A DNA stretch of 64,000 bases from Athripsodes cinereus (Eukaryota > Arthropoda > Insecta > Trichoptera > Leptoceridae), in NCBI GenBank assembly GCA_947579605.1, contig OX388329.1, positions 1 through 64,000 on the forward strand. The letters are read 5' to 3'. Of this stretch, positions 54,643 to 64,000 are shown piece by piece. Each line of letters starts with the position of its first letter. The first letter of the stretch is position 1. The notes beneath the pieces are model-generated. The model searched no databases. It had not been told where the DNA came from and saw only the letters and a program-made list of their open reading frames with translations. The translations under genes were made by a program, and so were the position numbers.

Positions 54643-57600
54643 TTAGTGTGTAAATCTCACAGGCCTTTTCGACTGTCGTCCAGTGCGCGTGGTAACTGTA
54701 TGTTGAAGCGTTGTCTTCGGTAGTTGGATTGACACTGGTTGATTCTTGTCGTTGTGTGTCGATGGTAAGCTTGGTGTGTCATCTTCTTGCTTAGAGTCAG
54801 ATGCGGCGTCAGGGTCTTCGGTGCTCGTTGCTACGTATGCGGGTTTCAACCTGTCGATAGAAACGATGTTTTCTTTTTCACCTATTTGGATTTTAAATGT
54901 TTTTCGCCCCTTTCTATTACTTTGTAGGGTCCTAGATACGGTGCGGTGAGTGATTTTTTTACCTCATTCCTTAAAAACACGTGTGAGCAAGTACTTAGTT
55001 TCGTTGGTACAAATATGTTTTTGTAGTACTTGTGCTCTTGTTTTGATGGAGATAGTTTAGCTAGGTGATCCATCAATCGTCGGGTGTATTCTGTGTCGTT
55101 GACGTCTGTTTTGCTGGGTATGAAAAAATCTCCGGGTAGTCTTAGCGAGTGACCAAAGGTCATTTGCGCTGGGCTGAATCCGCTGTCTTCTTTTACTGCT
55201 GAGCGTAGAGCGAGGAGTATGATCGGAAGTTCTTGCGTCCATTGGGTGTTTTCTTTGCATCTGGCTACTATCGCGGCTTTTAAAGTTCTATGAAAACGTT
55301 CGATTTTCCCATTGCATTTCGGGTTGTACGCTGTCGTTCTCCTTTTTTGTATTCCTAGTTTTTTTGTGAGTTGGTTGAAGAGTTCTGATTCGAATTGTCG
55401 TCCCTGGTCGGTCGTGATGTATACAGGTGATCCAAATCTTGATATCCATGATGTTATGATGGCATCTGCGACTGTTTCGGCAGTGATGTCTTTTACTGGA
55501 TGCGCCTCTGTCCAGTTCGTGGCTCTGTCCGCTAAGGTGACACAATATTTGAATTCATTTGAAGTAGGTAACCTACCTATTATGTCGACATGCAAATATT
55601 CGAATCGGGTCATTTCCTGGAACTGACCTAGTGGTGAAAATGTGTGCCGATGAACCTTGGATCGCTGACACGGTATACATTGTTTAGTCCATATATTGAC
55701 GTCCTTGTTAATGCCTTCCCAGAAATACCGTTCATTCATCATATTTCTTGTACTTTTAATTCCGGGGTGGCCTATATTATGTATGTGTTCGAATGCTCGT
55801 TTCCTATACTTGTCAGGTAGGTATAATCTTGCAGTTTTTGTTGATATTTCGTAGAACAATGGGCCGTTTGTATTCGAGTTATTTATAATTCTGAATGAAA
55901 GATTTGTTTGTTGACGTAATGTCTCGAGTTTCTTGTCGCTCAGCTGATCGTCATATAATTCTTTCTCGTCGAATAAGGTAGGTACAGTTACTTCATTGAT
56001 GCGGGATAATGAGTCAGCAACTATATTATTTGTACCTTCGATGTAAATAATATTATTGCAGAATTGTGAGATATAGTCTAAATATCGCAATCTTCTAGGC
56101 GTGTCGGATGGTGAAATTTTCTTGTTTAATGCGTAAGTTAGTGGTTTGTGATCTGTATGTATGGTTACATCTCGTCCTTCTAACATATGTCTAAAATGTT
56201 TAACAGACATGTATACCTATTGCTAGTAATTCACGATCGTACGTACTGTATCTCTCCTGTGTATCGCTGAGTTTTTTTGAAAAAAATCCTAATGGTTTCC
56301 AATCACCATTGATTTTTTGTTGTAAGACGCCTCCTGCGCACGTTGCGGAGCTGTCTGTCATCAAGGATAGTGGTACATCTATTGCTGGATGCGTAAGTGT
56401 AATAGTGCTTTTGAGGCTAATTTTACACTTTTCGAAAGCGTCGATTGCTGAAGGTGTCCACTGTATTGGCGTTTTGTCGTTTTTCTTAGAGTTGTGTAGA
56501 TAAGCGTTTAATTATTTCTGAATTTCAGCGGCGTGCGGTATCGATGATCTGTAGAAATTCATCATACCTAAGAATCTTCGTAGTTCGTGTATTGTCTTAG
56601 GTTGTGGATAATCGGTAATGCACTGTATTTTTCCGGCGCTTGGGGATATACCATTTTTATCGATGTGGTATCCTAAGAAATCTAATTCTTTTTTGCCGAA
56701 TTCGCATTTACTCGGGTTGATCGTGATTCCGTAGTCTTGTAGTCTGATGAGAACTTGTCTTATGTGTGAGAAGTGTTCGTCTTCATTTTTCGATGCTATT
56801 AGTATGTCATCTAGATAAACGAAGATGAAGTCAAGTCCTCTGAAGATGGAGTCGATCATTCGTTGAAATGAGTTACCTGCGTTACGGAGTCCAAAATTCA
56901 TTCTTGTAAAAGAAAAAAGGCCCCACGGCGTGATGACGGCCGTTTTTGGGATGTCTTCTGGTGCAACAGGTATGTTGTGGTATGCACGGCGTAGGTCTAT
57001 TTTAGAAAAAATGGAATTACCGTTTAATATGTAGGTGCAATCCATTATTCTTGGAATCGGATATCGGTCGGGGACTGTGTTCTTGTTCAGTCTTCTGTAG
57101 TCGCCTACGGGTCGTATTTCGCCTGACTTTTTGTATACGACGTGTAGTGGGTTGGCCCATGGTGAGTTGGAAGGTATGCATATGCCTAGTTCAAGCATCT
57201 TTGCAAATTCTTCCTTGGCTGCCTTGAAGTGTTTCGGGTTGAGAGGTCGTACCTTTTCGTGAACCGGCGCTCCTGTGGTTTCGATGTAGTGCAGTATGTT
57301 ATGTTTTGGTGAAGACTTGAAATTTTCTAACTTCGTGATGTCCGGGTACTCAGCTAGTAATTTGTGGTACACGTTTGTTTTGTCTACTACGTGTATAGAT
57401 GTGTCTTCGTCGTTTCGTTGTATGCACTTTATTTCCCTGGATAGTCGCGTTTCTTGATCGATGAGTTTTCTTCCATGCAAATCAATTATTAGCTTGTTGG
57501 CGTGGAGGAAATCCGCCCCTAGTATGGATGTCTTCACATCAGCGATGATGAAAGTCCACTTGTATGGTCTGCGTAGGCCAAGATTTAGGGTCATCGTCTT

Positions 57601-57882
57601 CTCGCCGTAGGTTTTTATTTGCGTTCCGTTCGCGGCGTAGAGGTTGAAGTTGTTTTGCGCGGCGTAGGTGTGCTTTCGCGGTGAAAGTACAGATATATCG
57701 GCGCCTGTGTCGATAAGGAAACGAATGTTGGAGTCGCGGTCGGTTACGATTAATCGGGAGTTCGCGGTCGCGGCATTCACGGTCCCGATCGTGAATGGCG
57801 AGGTTAGTTTCCCTGAGTTTGGAAACTGCACGGCTCGCGGCATTTTCTTGCGTCGCGGCCGAATGTAGTATGATACCAGCAT
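54643..57882 (-). pseudogene. Second gypsy pol: protease-RT-RNase H-integrase, broken
   Basis: Segment 57882-56512: protease DTGADIS, RT VGDYRRLNK, FSKIDLRRAYHNI and VYLDDIL, ending at a TAA (56514-56512). The RNase H start is readable (RYSTYDRELLAI), then a frameshift near 56210. Segment 56210-54882: [11 protein letters not shown], integrase zinc region (HNIGHPG ... CIPCQRSK), [16 protein letters not shown] and [13 protein letters not shown] one-base loss in an A-run near 54899 shifts the frame again, and the C-terminus finishes at 54643 (TRTGRQSKRPVRF). Three independent lesions make it inactive. Confidence 0.85.
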
Positions 57883-58171
57883 GTATCAGACTCTTGATTA
57901 GCGCCGTTTGTTGATTGCGCGTAGTTCGGTGATTGTGCGCGTCGTTGAGATCGAGAGCGAGATCTCTGTCTGTACCTTCGATTGTCGTAGCGCGGCGTAG
58001 CATGATCGCGGTCTCTACGACGACCAATGTTGTCGAGTCGCGTCGATAGCTCTTCAATCTGGCGGGCGATTGCGTCGATTGATATACCCGTCGTCGGCGT
58101 AGCTTTCACTTCGTGTACTTCGGCGTGTCGCGACGATTCCGATACCTTGTCAGCCACCTGTACGAGGTTCT
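57804..58171 (-). pseudogene. Second gypsy gag, C-terminal part
   Basis: The Gag continues directly after the R1-like insertion (NLVQVADKVSES) to the CCHC-like motif CWYHTTFGRDARKCREPC. It is rich in Arg/Ser (RQRSRSRSQRRAQS). It overlaps the start of pol by 79 nt in another frame, typical for gag-pol frameshifting. Confidence 0.8.
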
Positions 58172-58503
58172 TACAGTTCGCCTACGGCTGTCAGCTAATG
58201 CGGTCGTGGTTTCGTTTGACTCCTGTCAATTCCTACTCATAGGTGTTGTGTGGTGTTAAACTTTGTGTGGGTGCCTCTCTGGTTGCCCCCATATTATTTC
58301 GGAGTATTGTTTCCTGGTAGTGTGCAGGAGATCTACTCACTTTATAAATATAAACTGTAATAAATTGAGATTTTCGATTTATCAAATACTGACAGACACT
58401 CTAAGTGTTATATTTGCAAGAAAAATTTTTGCTGTTTTGTGTTATATGGATTATCGTGCTATTATTATTTGTTTATTTATTTATTGTGGTGTTCTCTGTC
58501 TTG

Positions 58504-58526
58504 AAGGGTGCCCTGCGGGCACCCTT
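58504..58526 (+). other. Strong hairpin in the R1-like 5' UTR
   Basis: AAGGGTGCCC, a TGC loop, then GGGCACCCTT: ten perfect pairs. It stands out in the leader about 180 nt upstream of ORF1. Function unknown; it could affect translation or RNP assembly. Confidence 0.7.
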
Positions 58527-58706
58527 GTATTGTTATACAGGTGTGTCATAGGCCACCAGACTTGTGTCGTTTAAAAGGAGTGGTGAGACTGAAACGGCTC
58601 TGTGTGGGTACTAAATTGGATGCCCTTGTATAATTTCGAAGTGTCGCGTCTTTCCATACTAGTGTGTAGTGCTATACCAATTTAGTATTCAAAGGTAGAA
58701 GAATAT

Positions 58707-59987
58707 ATGGACTCAGATGGATCTGTGTTTTCTGTTGCGGCATCGAGGGAGCTGCCATCGAGGGATGCGCCGCTGGAGGAGCTTACCACGATGGAAAGAT
58801 GTAAAAAGCGGCGTCGGGCGGCGGACAGTCCTAACGCAACTGCCATTGCGGAAGATGTTGATTCCTCTGACATCTTTGGTGGTGTTAAAGAGGATAAAGT
58901 CATGTTAAAAAAAATAGTTGATAATGTGGAAAAAATTCTGATAAGTTGCAGATTAACTTTGGACCAGAAGGCCGAGCTGAGGGGCCTGGTTGCCGAGATG
59001 GGTGACCTCCTTTCGGGGAGCCATCTCCGTGAGGTGGCATCCAAATCGAGGGTCAGCGCGGCGGAGACTATGGTGGCGGCCCTCCGTGGGGACCTTAGGG
59101 CCCTCAAGGGGGATGTACGTGCCGTGTCCACCGCTGTGTCACAGGCGTCGCTGGCTCCTGTTAGCACGCACAAGGAGACATATGCAGAGCGAGCTGCTAG
59201 AGTGGTCACTCGAGCTACTCAAGAAAAGGCTCCTGTTGTGGTGATCAGGCCTGATCACCAAGAGGGTGCTTCGTCTAAAAAGACGGAGCAAGTTCTGAAG
59301 GAGATTCTGGACCCTGTCCAGGATGGCTTTAGGCCGGTAAAGATTCGTAGGGCGTACGGTGCCGGGGTCGTGGTGGAGACGGCCACCAAGGAGGGCGCGC
59401 AAAAGCTTCTGGCTTCTGAGAAGCTTAGGAGCAATGGGCTTACTGCTGCCAAGCCAAAAGGGAGACTCCCGCGCGTTGTGGTGTATGACACCCCGCGGAG
59501 TCTCTCTGATGAAGATCTCCTGAAGGAGATCTATAGGGCAAATTTAGAGGGAAAAAGTAATATTACTAAGGAAGCCTTCTTGTCCACGACAAGAAGAGTG
59601 GCCAAGTTTGGTCCCAAAACTGGGTCACATATAGGCAGCATTCTGGTTTGCAGCGGGCAGGTCAGGAGTGCGCTCTTTGCTCAGGGAGCAGTGTTACTGG
59701 GCTGGAGTTGCTGTAAAATAAGGGACTTCATAGGCGCAACAAGGTGCTTCAAGTGCCATATGTATGGACACACCCAGAGGGAGTGCAAACACAAAGCTCC
59801 TGTGTGCGCACGCTGTGCAAAAGAGGGACATGAAGAGAGGGACTGCAAAGTCCCTGTTGAACGAAGAGTGTGTGCCACGTGCACGCTCTTCGGGAAAAAT
59901 GCCGCCCACCCCACGGGTGACCGGGATTGTCCCGCTCAGCGGGCGGCAATCGACAGGATAGCACAATCGACGAATTATGATGGCTAG
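58707..59987 (+). CDS. R1-like ORF1: gag-like protein with three zinc knuckles
   Basis: A 426-residue protein. The N-terminus is acidic/Ser-rich with a basic KRRRAADSP stretch. A helical charged region (about 60-150, likely coiled coil) is followed by a central RNA-binding-like region. Zinc motifs near the C-terminus: CFKCHMYGHTQREC, CARCAKEGHEERDC and CATCTLFGKNAAHPTGDRDC. The stop TAG overlaps the ORF2 start (59977-59987), suggesting coupled translation. Presumed role: RNP formation with element RNA. Confidence 0.88.
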   Translation: MDSDGSVFSVAASRELPSRDAPLEELTTMERCKKRRRAADSPNATAIAEDVDSSDIFGGVKEDKVMLKKIVDNVEKILISCRLTLDQKAELRGLVAEMGDLLSGSHLREVASKSRVSAAETMVAALRGDLRALKGDVRAVSTAVSQASLAPVSTHKETYAERAARVVTRATQEKAPVVVIRPDHQEGASSKKTEQVLKEILDPVQDGFRPVKIRRAYGAGVVVETATKEGAQKLLASEKLRSNGLTAAKPKGRLPRVVVYDTPRSLSDEDLLKEIYRANLEGKSNITKEAFLSTTRRVAKFGPKTGSHIGSILVCSGQVRSALFAQGAVLLGWSCCKIRDFIGATRCFKCHMYGHTQRECKHKAPVCARCAKEGHEERDCKVPVERRVCATCTLFGKNAAHPTGDRDCPAQRAAIDRIAQSTNYDG

Positions 59988-62900
59988 TGAGGCTGCCGTC
60001 GTGCTGGGTCAGATCAATCTAGGGCGGTGTCGTGCATCGGCTATTGATTTGGTTGGGTCTGTGCAGCGAAGGATGATTCCGTTGGTTTTTGTCCAGGAGC
60101 AATTGTTCTCACGAGTGATCCTCGATGGAGCTGACGTGCCGCTTGCCGTGATCGACAGGGGGCCTCGTCCCATGGCGGGTTTCTTGGTGGATACCAGTAG
60201 GGTGCAGCCGCTGCTTTTGGATGGGTTATCGGATGAGTACCGATGTTGCATCTGCCTCAGAATCAATGGCCGAGAGATTTTCCTTATATCTGTTTATTTC
60301 AGGTACTCTGATAACGTGGGACCACACCTGCGGGTCCTGAGGCGGGCCCTGGATGCTTTGCGGGGTAAGTCGGTCTTGATTGCTGGTGACTTTAATGCTC
60401 GCTCTCCTCTCTGGTATGACAGACCAGGCAGGGATCGCACTGGGAATGCTGGACCGGTAGAGGATTTTATATCTTCTGCCGGCCTTAGTCTCCTCAACGC
60501 TGCTGGTCAGCCTGCTACGTTTGCTGGGCCAATGGGGGAGAGCCGTATTGATCTTACCCTATGTACAGAAGATCTGCTTGCGGATTTCTCCAATTGGAGG
60601 GTCCACGTTGGGGAAGTTTCGAGCGACCACCGTCTGATCACCTGGTCTGTCGGAGGTTCGTTGGAGATTGAACCATACGGCCTGTGGAGCTTCAGGAGCT
60701 CGAGGGCAAACTGGGATTCCTTTGGAGTTTGTCTGAATGAAGAATTGAGAGATTTTGATGTATGGATGTCTGATGGAGCTGAAGTAGCTGGGGAAAAATT
60801 CAACTCAGCGGTCGTCTCAGCGGCGACAGTTTCGCTGGGTAGGTGCAGGCCTGGGGGACGTCGTTGCACCAATTGGTGGACTCCGGAACTCACGATCTTG
60901 AGACGCCAATATAAGTCCGCCGAACGGGCCTTCTGCCCGGTGAGAAGTGGCAGCATGTTGCGGGACTCTCCAGCTGGGAAGCAACTCTTTGAGCGGCTCC
61001 AGCGAGCGAGGGGCTCCTACAAATTGGCCATAAGGCATGCTAAGGCCTCGGCCTGGAAGGAGTGGATAACAGAAATGGGAAACGCTGACCCTTGGTCTGT
61101 GACTCGGACTGTGGTTAAATCTAAGAGGTCTGCTGATCACTATCTTACCAGTATTGTTTCTGGCGATAATGAAACAGTGTGTATTGACGACACACTCAGG
61201 GCGCTGTTGGATGGTTTGGTGCCTCTTGACTCAATGTCAAGGGACACACCGTTTCATGCAGCGCTGCGTTTCCAGTCGCGCTGCCCCCCTGATGAGTCAG
61301 TAATCGAAATTGACGATGTGACACATCAAGAATTGGGTGAAATCGTCAAAAGTTTAGGACCAAGAAAGGCACCTGGAATTGACAGAGTGAATGGTGCGAT
61401 TGTAAAACAGGTCTGGAGGTTTTGCCCGGCTGAAATGTTGGGACTCTTCAGGGCCTGTCTGAGACAGGGAGTGTTTCCGAAAGTATGGAAGAAAGGTCTG
61501 CTCAGGGTAATCCCTAAAGGTAATGACAAGCCTCTGTCGGATCTCAAGGCGTATAGGCCCATTACCCTGCTGCCTTCCTTTGGCAAGATTCTTGAGGTCT
61601 TGGTGAGGAACCGGCTTGCTGGGGCCCTTGTGCCGGGGGATCCAAAGCAGTTTGGCTTCAGCCGGGGATTATCCACAGAGCACGCCATTGATGCATGCAT
61701 GAAATGGAAGAATGAAAGTAAGGAGAAGAATGTGCTGGGTGTCTTCCTTGACATAGCTGGGGCTTTCGACAATGCGTGGTGGCCACTAATATTGGCTAAG
61801 CTGAAGATACGGGGGTGTCCCCGCTGGTTGTTCGATGTCATCAGCAGCTACTTCAGCAACAGGTCAGTGGTGATCACTCACGCAGGACATTTGGTCGAAC
61901 GGATCGTTGATATGGGCTGTCCGCAGGGTTCGGTCCTGGGACCGTTCCTGTGGAACGTCCTCTTTGATGATCTTTTGAGAATGGATCTTCCACCTGGCTG
62001 CACAATTTTCGCATATGCTGACGATGCTCTCCTCTTGCTATCTGGTAGCACTAAGAAAGCGATCGAGGACAAATTTAAAACCGCGATCGAGCGCATCCTG
62101 ACGTGGGGTAGTGTGAATAGGCTTGTCTTCTCACCGAGCAAGACCTCTGCGATGTGGTTGAAGGGGACGCTTGGAAGGGGCAGAAACCCGGTTCTCCGGA
62201 TGAGTGGAGTACCCGTAAGGGTGCTCGATGAAGTTCGGTACCTGGGAGTTGTTCTGGACAGAGGCTTTTCCTTTCTCCCGCACGTAAGAGCGACTGCCGA
62301 AAAAGCAAAGGTGCTGTTTTTCACCCTTCGCAGACTGAGTCGTGGTACGTGGGGCCTTAGGTCGGGGACTGTGAGGGCCATATATCGGGCGACGTACGTG
62401 GCGCAAGTCACGTATGCTGCTCGTGTCTGGTCGCACAGACTTTCGGTGGGCTCTGTGTCGACGGCAGTCTTGAGGGGACAGAGACTCCCGCTACTCGCCG
62501 TCACAGGTGCGTATCGTACTGCCGCTAGCGATGGCCTTCCTGTCATCGCTGGTGTGTTACCTGCCGATTTGGAAGTCCTAGACAGTGTGGCCAGGCGTAG
62601 GATCAAGGCGGACGGTAGGGCCGAACATCTTGGTGTGTTCATTCAGGTAGAGCCTGGAAATAGGGGAATTAGTAGGGCCTTCAGCCGAATCAGAGAGAGA
62701 ACGTTGGAGGTGTGGCAAGAAAGATGGGATCGGGGGAGAACCGCTAGACTTGTCTACGGTTTTCTCCCGGATGTGAGAGAGAGGATTAAAAGGGGCTTCC
62801 TGACCTTCAACCACTTTGCTGTTCAGTTGGTGACGGGCCATGGGGAGCTTAAGGCCAAGCTCTTCGAACTTGGGCTTGCGGATGATCCATGGTGTGCTTG

Positions 62901-63144
62901 TGGGACGGGAGCACAGTTTGCGGAACACATCCTGTGGGAGTGTCCATTGCTGACGGATGCGAGAGATGTAATGATTGACAGTATGAGTGACGACACCCCC
63001 AGACCCATCTGGTCTGGGGAGTTGATGACTTGTCCTGGGAATTTCAGGGGCTTTTTGAGATTTGTAGATGTATGGGTGTCTCGGTGGGATCTTCTACGTG
63101 AGCCGGGCTCACCCCCGGCTTTCCTAGAGGAGCTTGATGGTTGA
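59977..63144 (+). CDS. R1-like ORF2: endonuclease + reverse transcriptase
   Basis: A 1055-residue intact protein. Endonuclease: N14 (GQINLGR), Q40-E41, GDFNARSPLW (137-146, D138/N140) and SDH (216-218). RT: RKAPGIDRVNG (463-473), YRPITLLPSFGK, FLDIAGAFDNAWW (590-602), GCPQGSVLGPFLWN (647-660) and YADD (680-683). C-terminal zinc motif CACGTGAQFAEHILWEC lies near 970. There is no RNase H domain. The two adjacent ATGs at 59977/59980 precede a conserved N-terminal region, so the start is secure. All catalytic residues expected for the R1 clade are present, so this copy could encode active enzyme. Confidence 0.92.
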   Translation: MMASEAAVVLGQINLGRCRASAIDLVGSVQRRMIPLVFVQEQLFSRVILDGADVPLAVIDRGPRPMAGFLVDTSRVQPLLLDGLSDEYRCCICLRINGREIFLISVYFRYSDNVGPHLRVLRRALDALRGKSVLIAGDFNARSPLWYDRPGRDRTGNAGPVEDFISSAGLSLLNAAGQPATFAGPMGESRIDLTLCTEDLLADFSNWRVHVGEVSSDHRLITWSVGGSLEIEPYGLWSFRSSRANWDSFGVCLNEELRDFDVWMSDGAEVAGEKFNSAVVSAATVSLGRCRPGGRRCTNWWTPELTILRRQYKSAERAFCPVRSGSMLRDSPAGKQLFERLQRARGSYKLAIRHAKASAWKEWITEMGNADPWSVTRTVVKSKRSADHYLTSIVSGDNETVCIDDTLRALLDGLVPLDSMSRDTPFHAALRFQSRCPPDESVIEIDDVTHQELGEIVKSLGPRKAPGIDRVNGAIVKQVWRFCPAEMLGLFRACLRQGVFPKVWKKGLLRVIPKGNDKPLSDLKAYRPITLLPSFGKILEVLVRNRLAGALVPGDPKQFGFSRGLSTEHAIDACMKWKNESKEKNVLGVFLDIAGAFDNAWWPLILAKLKIRGCPRWLFDVISSYFSNRSVVITHAGHLVERIVDMGCPQGSVLGPFLWNVLFDDLLRMDLPPGCTIFAYADDALLLLSGSTKKAIEDKFKTAIERILTWGSVNRLVFSPSKTSAMWLKGTLGRGRNPVLRMSGVPVRVLDEVRYLGVVLDRGFSFLPHVRATAEKAKVLFFTLRRLSRGTWGLRSGTVRAIYRATYVAQVTYAARVWSHRLSVGSVSTAVLRGQRLPLLAVTGAYRTAASDGLPVIAGVLPADLEVLDSVARRRIKADGRAEHLGVFIQVEPGNRGISRAFSRIRERTLEVWQERWDRGRTARLVYGFLPDVRERIKRGFLTFNHFAVQLVTGHGELKAKLFELGLADDPWCACGTGAQFAEHILWECPLLTDARDVMIDSMSDDTPRPIWSGELMTCPGNFRGFLRFVDVWVSRWDLLREPGSPPAFLEELDG

Positions 63145-63603
63145 TTTTACCTTGTGTGGTTGTAGCTGTCGCGGGCGAACTCATTTCTTCGTCTTTTGTG
63201 CTGTCCTGTCTCCCTTGGTGGAGAGTCTTTGGTCTGGGTGGGATGTCCCTTTGGGGAGGGAAGCGTTTTCATCGATGGTCCCGGCATCGGCGGCCCTCGG
63301 TTTGCCGTCTTAAATACCCAATTAATGTTTCTGGACACCTCAGCTCGGCGCTCTGTACCAATGTGTATATATGTATATGAATGTGTATATTTTATATTGT
63401 TTTTTTTTTATGTTTATGTATTTAGCTGGAAATTCTTTTATTGTTGATATATTTTACGTATGTATATGCTTCTCTCGGCTAGAGGGACATCGAAGGAGTG
63501 TAGTCAAAAGATTCCACACGTGGGGGTTTTGGCCGGCCAGTCCTTCAGACTGCCCATCATGGCACCTCTTGTGTGGACAAATTTGTTAGTGTAGAAATTT
63601 TAT

Positions 63604-63640
63604 CGGATAAATGGAAGTCCCCAGACTTCTGAGCTATCCG
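63604..63640 (+). other. Two-tier hairpin at the R1-like 3' end
   Basis: The outer stem CGGATA/TATCCG encloses the inner stem GAAGTC/GACTTC with loop CCCA, 27 nt before the 3' junction. All 12 pairs are perfect. Position fits a 3' UTR structure recognised by the element's RT at target-primed initiation (inference). Confidence 0.65.
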
Positions 63641-63659
63641 GGTGGACGGTAGGTCTCCT

Positions 63660-64000
63660 TCAATGTGCGAGGTTCTGAAAATCGGTATCGCAGACTGCGA
63701 GTACCGCGCGTACAGTCTGGGGTAGTCTTCCCAGCCAGAGAATCTTCAGGGTGTCGTCTGGAAGTTTACCGCCTGCTAGTTCTTTCATTCGTCGTAGCAG
63801 TTGAGACGGTTTTTGATCTCCCAGTTCGATTTCTTCCAATAGCTGCTGCAGCCGCCGAGCTTCTGACTCTTCGTACACCTGCAGAAGTCTTTGTTTTAGC
63901 GTCTCGTACTTGTTATCTGTGGGAGGTTGCGACAAGATGTCCGTTATTTGTCTCAGCTCCTCTTTTCCCAGCTTTGCTATAAGCAAAAAGTATTGATTTT
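63660..64000 (-). pseudogene. Second gypsy gag, N-terminal/capsid part (continues beyond window)
   Basis: A Gag capsid-like frame: LIAKLGKEELRQITDIL, QRLLQVYEESEARRLQQLL, QKPSQLLRRMKELAG and LWLGRLPQTVRAVLAV, ending in VCDTDFQNLA at the insertion site, then a stop inside the R1-like element. The start of gag lies outside the window. Confidence 0.8.

Larger units (their letters stand above)
58172..63667 (+). mobile_element. Full-length R1-like non-LTR retrotransposon inserted in gypsy gag
   Basis: A 5496-bp element is flanked by the perfect 9-bp duplication CGAGGTTCT (58163-58171 and 63668-63676), which restores the gypsy gag frame when one copy and the insert are removed. Layout: 535-nt 5' UTR, ORF1 (426 aa), ORF2 (1055 aa) overlapping by 11 nt, 523-nt 3' UTR with hairpins and no poly(A). 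Both ORFs are intact. GC content is clearly higher than the surrounding host DNA. Confidence 0.92.
53231..64000 (-). mobile_element. Second Ty3/gypsy element, degenerate, interrupted, extends beyond window
   Basis: Minus strand: gag (starting beyond base 64000, broken at 63668 and resumed at 58171), pol (57882-54643, three breaks), a small third ORF, a polypurine tract (GGGGGGAGACA) and a 3' LTR. Its gag is split by the R1-like element at 58172-63667. The 5' LTR lies outside the window. Confidence 0.82.

Overview
This window is the left end of an insect chromosome or scaffold: 24 kb of telomere followed by 40 kb of subtelomeric transposon graveyard. Bases 1-3452 are an almost perfect AACCT array, the C-rich strand of the arthropod TTAGG telomere. 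TTAGG telomeres invaded by R1-clade (TRAS/SART-like) retrotransposons are known from several insect orders. The flanking DNA is AT-rich and full of BEL/Pao, Ty3/gypsy, jockey-like, RTE/CR1-like, Tc1/mariner-like and hAT-like remnants. I cannot tell the order from sequence alone. No host protein-coding gene was recognised.

Telomeric zone (1-24085). Four poly(A) non-LTR elements sit in blocks of AACCT that shrink inward: 3452, about 760, about 394, 34 and 26 bp. Element E1 (3453-8823, minus) is full length with open ORF1 and ORF2. E2 (9583-15291, plus) is a different family carrying an RNase H domain, with a frameshifting deletion in ORF2. E3 (15686-20233, minus) is a damaged relative of E1. 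E1 and E3 share a 485-bp 5' end at about 99% identity although the rest of them is strongly diverged. E4 (20268-24059, plus) is 5'-truncated and multiply broken; by protein and 3' UTR it belongs with E1 and E3 but it points the other way. E1, E3 and E4 share a 3'-terminal pair of RNA hairpins with compensatory base changes.

Subtelomeric zone A (24086-37990). The last telomere units run straight into a broken jockey-like endonuclease fragment. Further inward are an RT pseudogene, AT-rich repeats, a CA microsatellite, RTE/CR1-like tail fragments and a 5'-truncated BEL/Pao element (32321-37640, minus). That element has one nonsense codon and a 772-bp non-LTR insertion flanked by an 11-bp target duplication.

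Zone B (38528-53230). A complete, apparently intact Ty3/gypsy element (38528-44481, minus) has two 576-bp LTRs with no difference seen and a 4-bp target duplication. It is followed by a nested inverted-repeat/tRNA-like cluster, a PHD-finger jockey-like retrotransposon split by a TA-flanked Tc1/mariner-like transposon (46451-48508), a candidate solo LTR, and an RT fragment.

Zone C (53231-64000). A second Ty3/gypsy element (minus, running off the right edge) has a broken pol and a small extra ORF with a myristoylation-type N-terminus and one membrane segment. Its gag is split by a full-length R1-like element (58172-63667, plus) with intact ORF1 and ORF2, a 9-bp target duplication and strong terminal-region hairpins.

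Most elements are relics. The copies that look capable of coding for their own mobility are E1, the 38.5-44.5 kb gypsy element and the 58-63.7 kb R1-like element.
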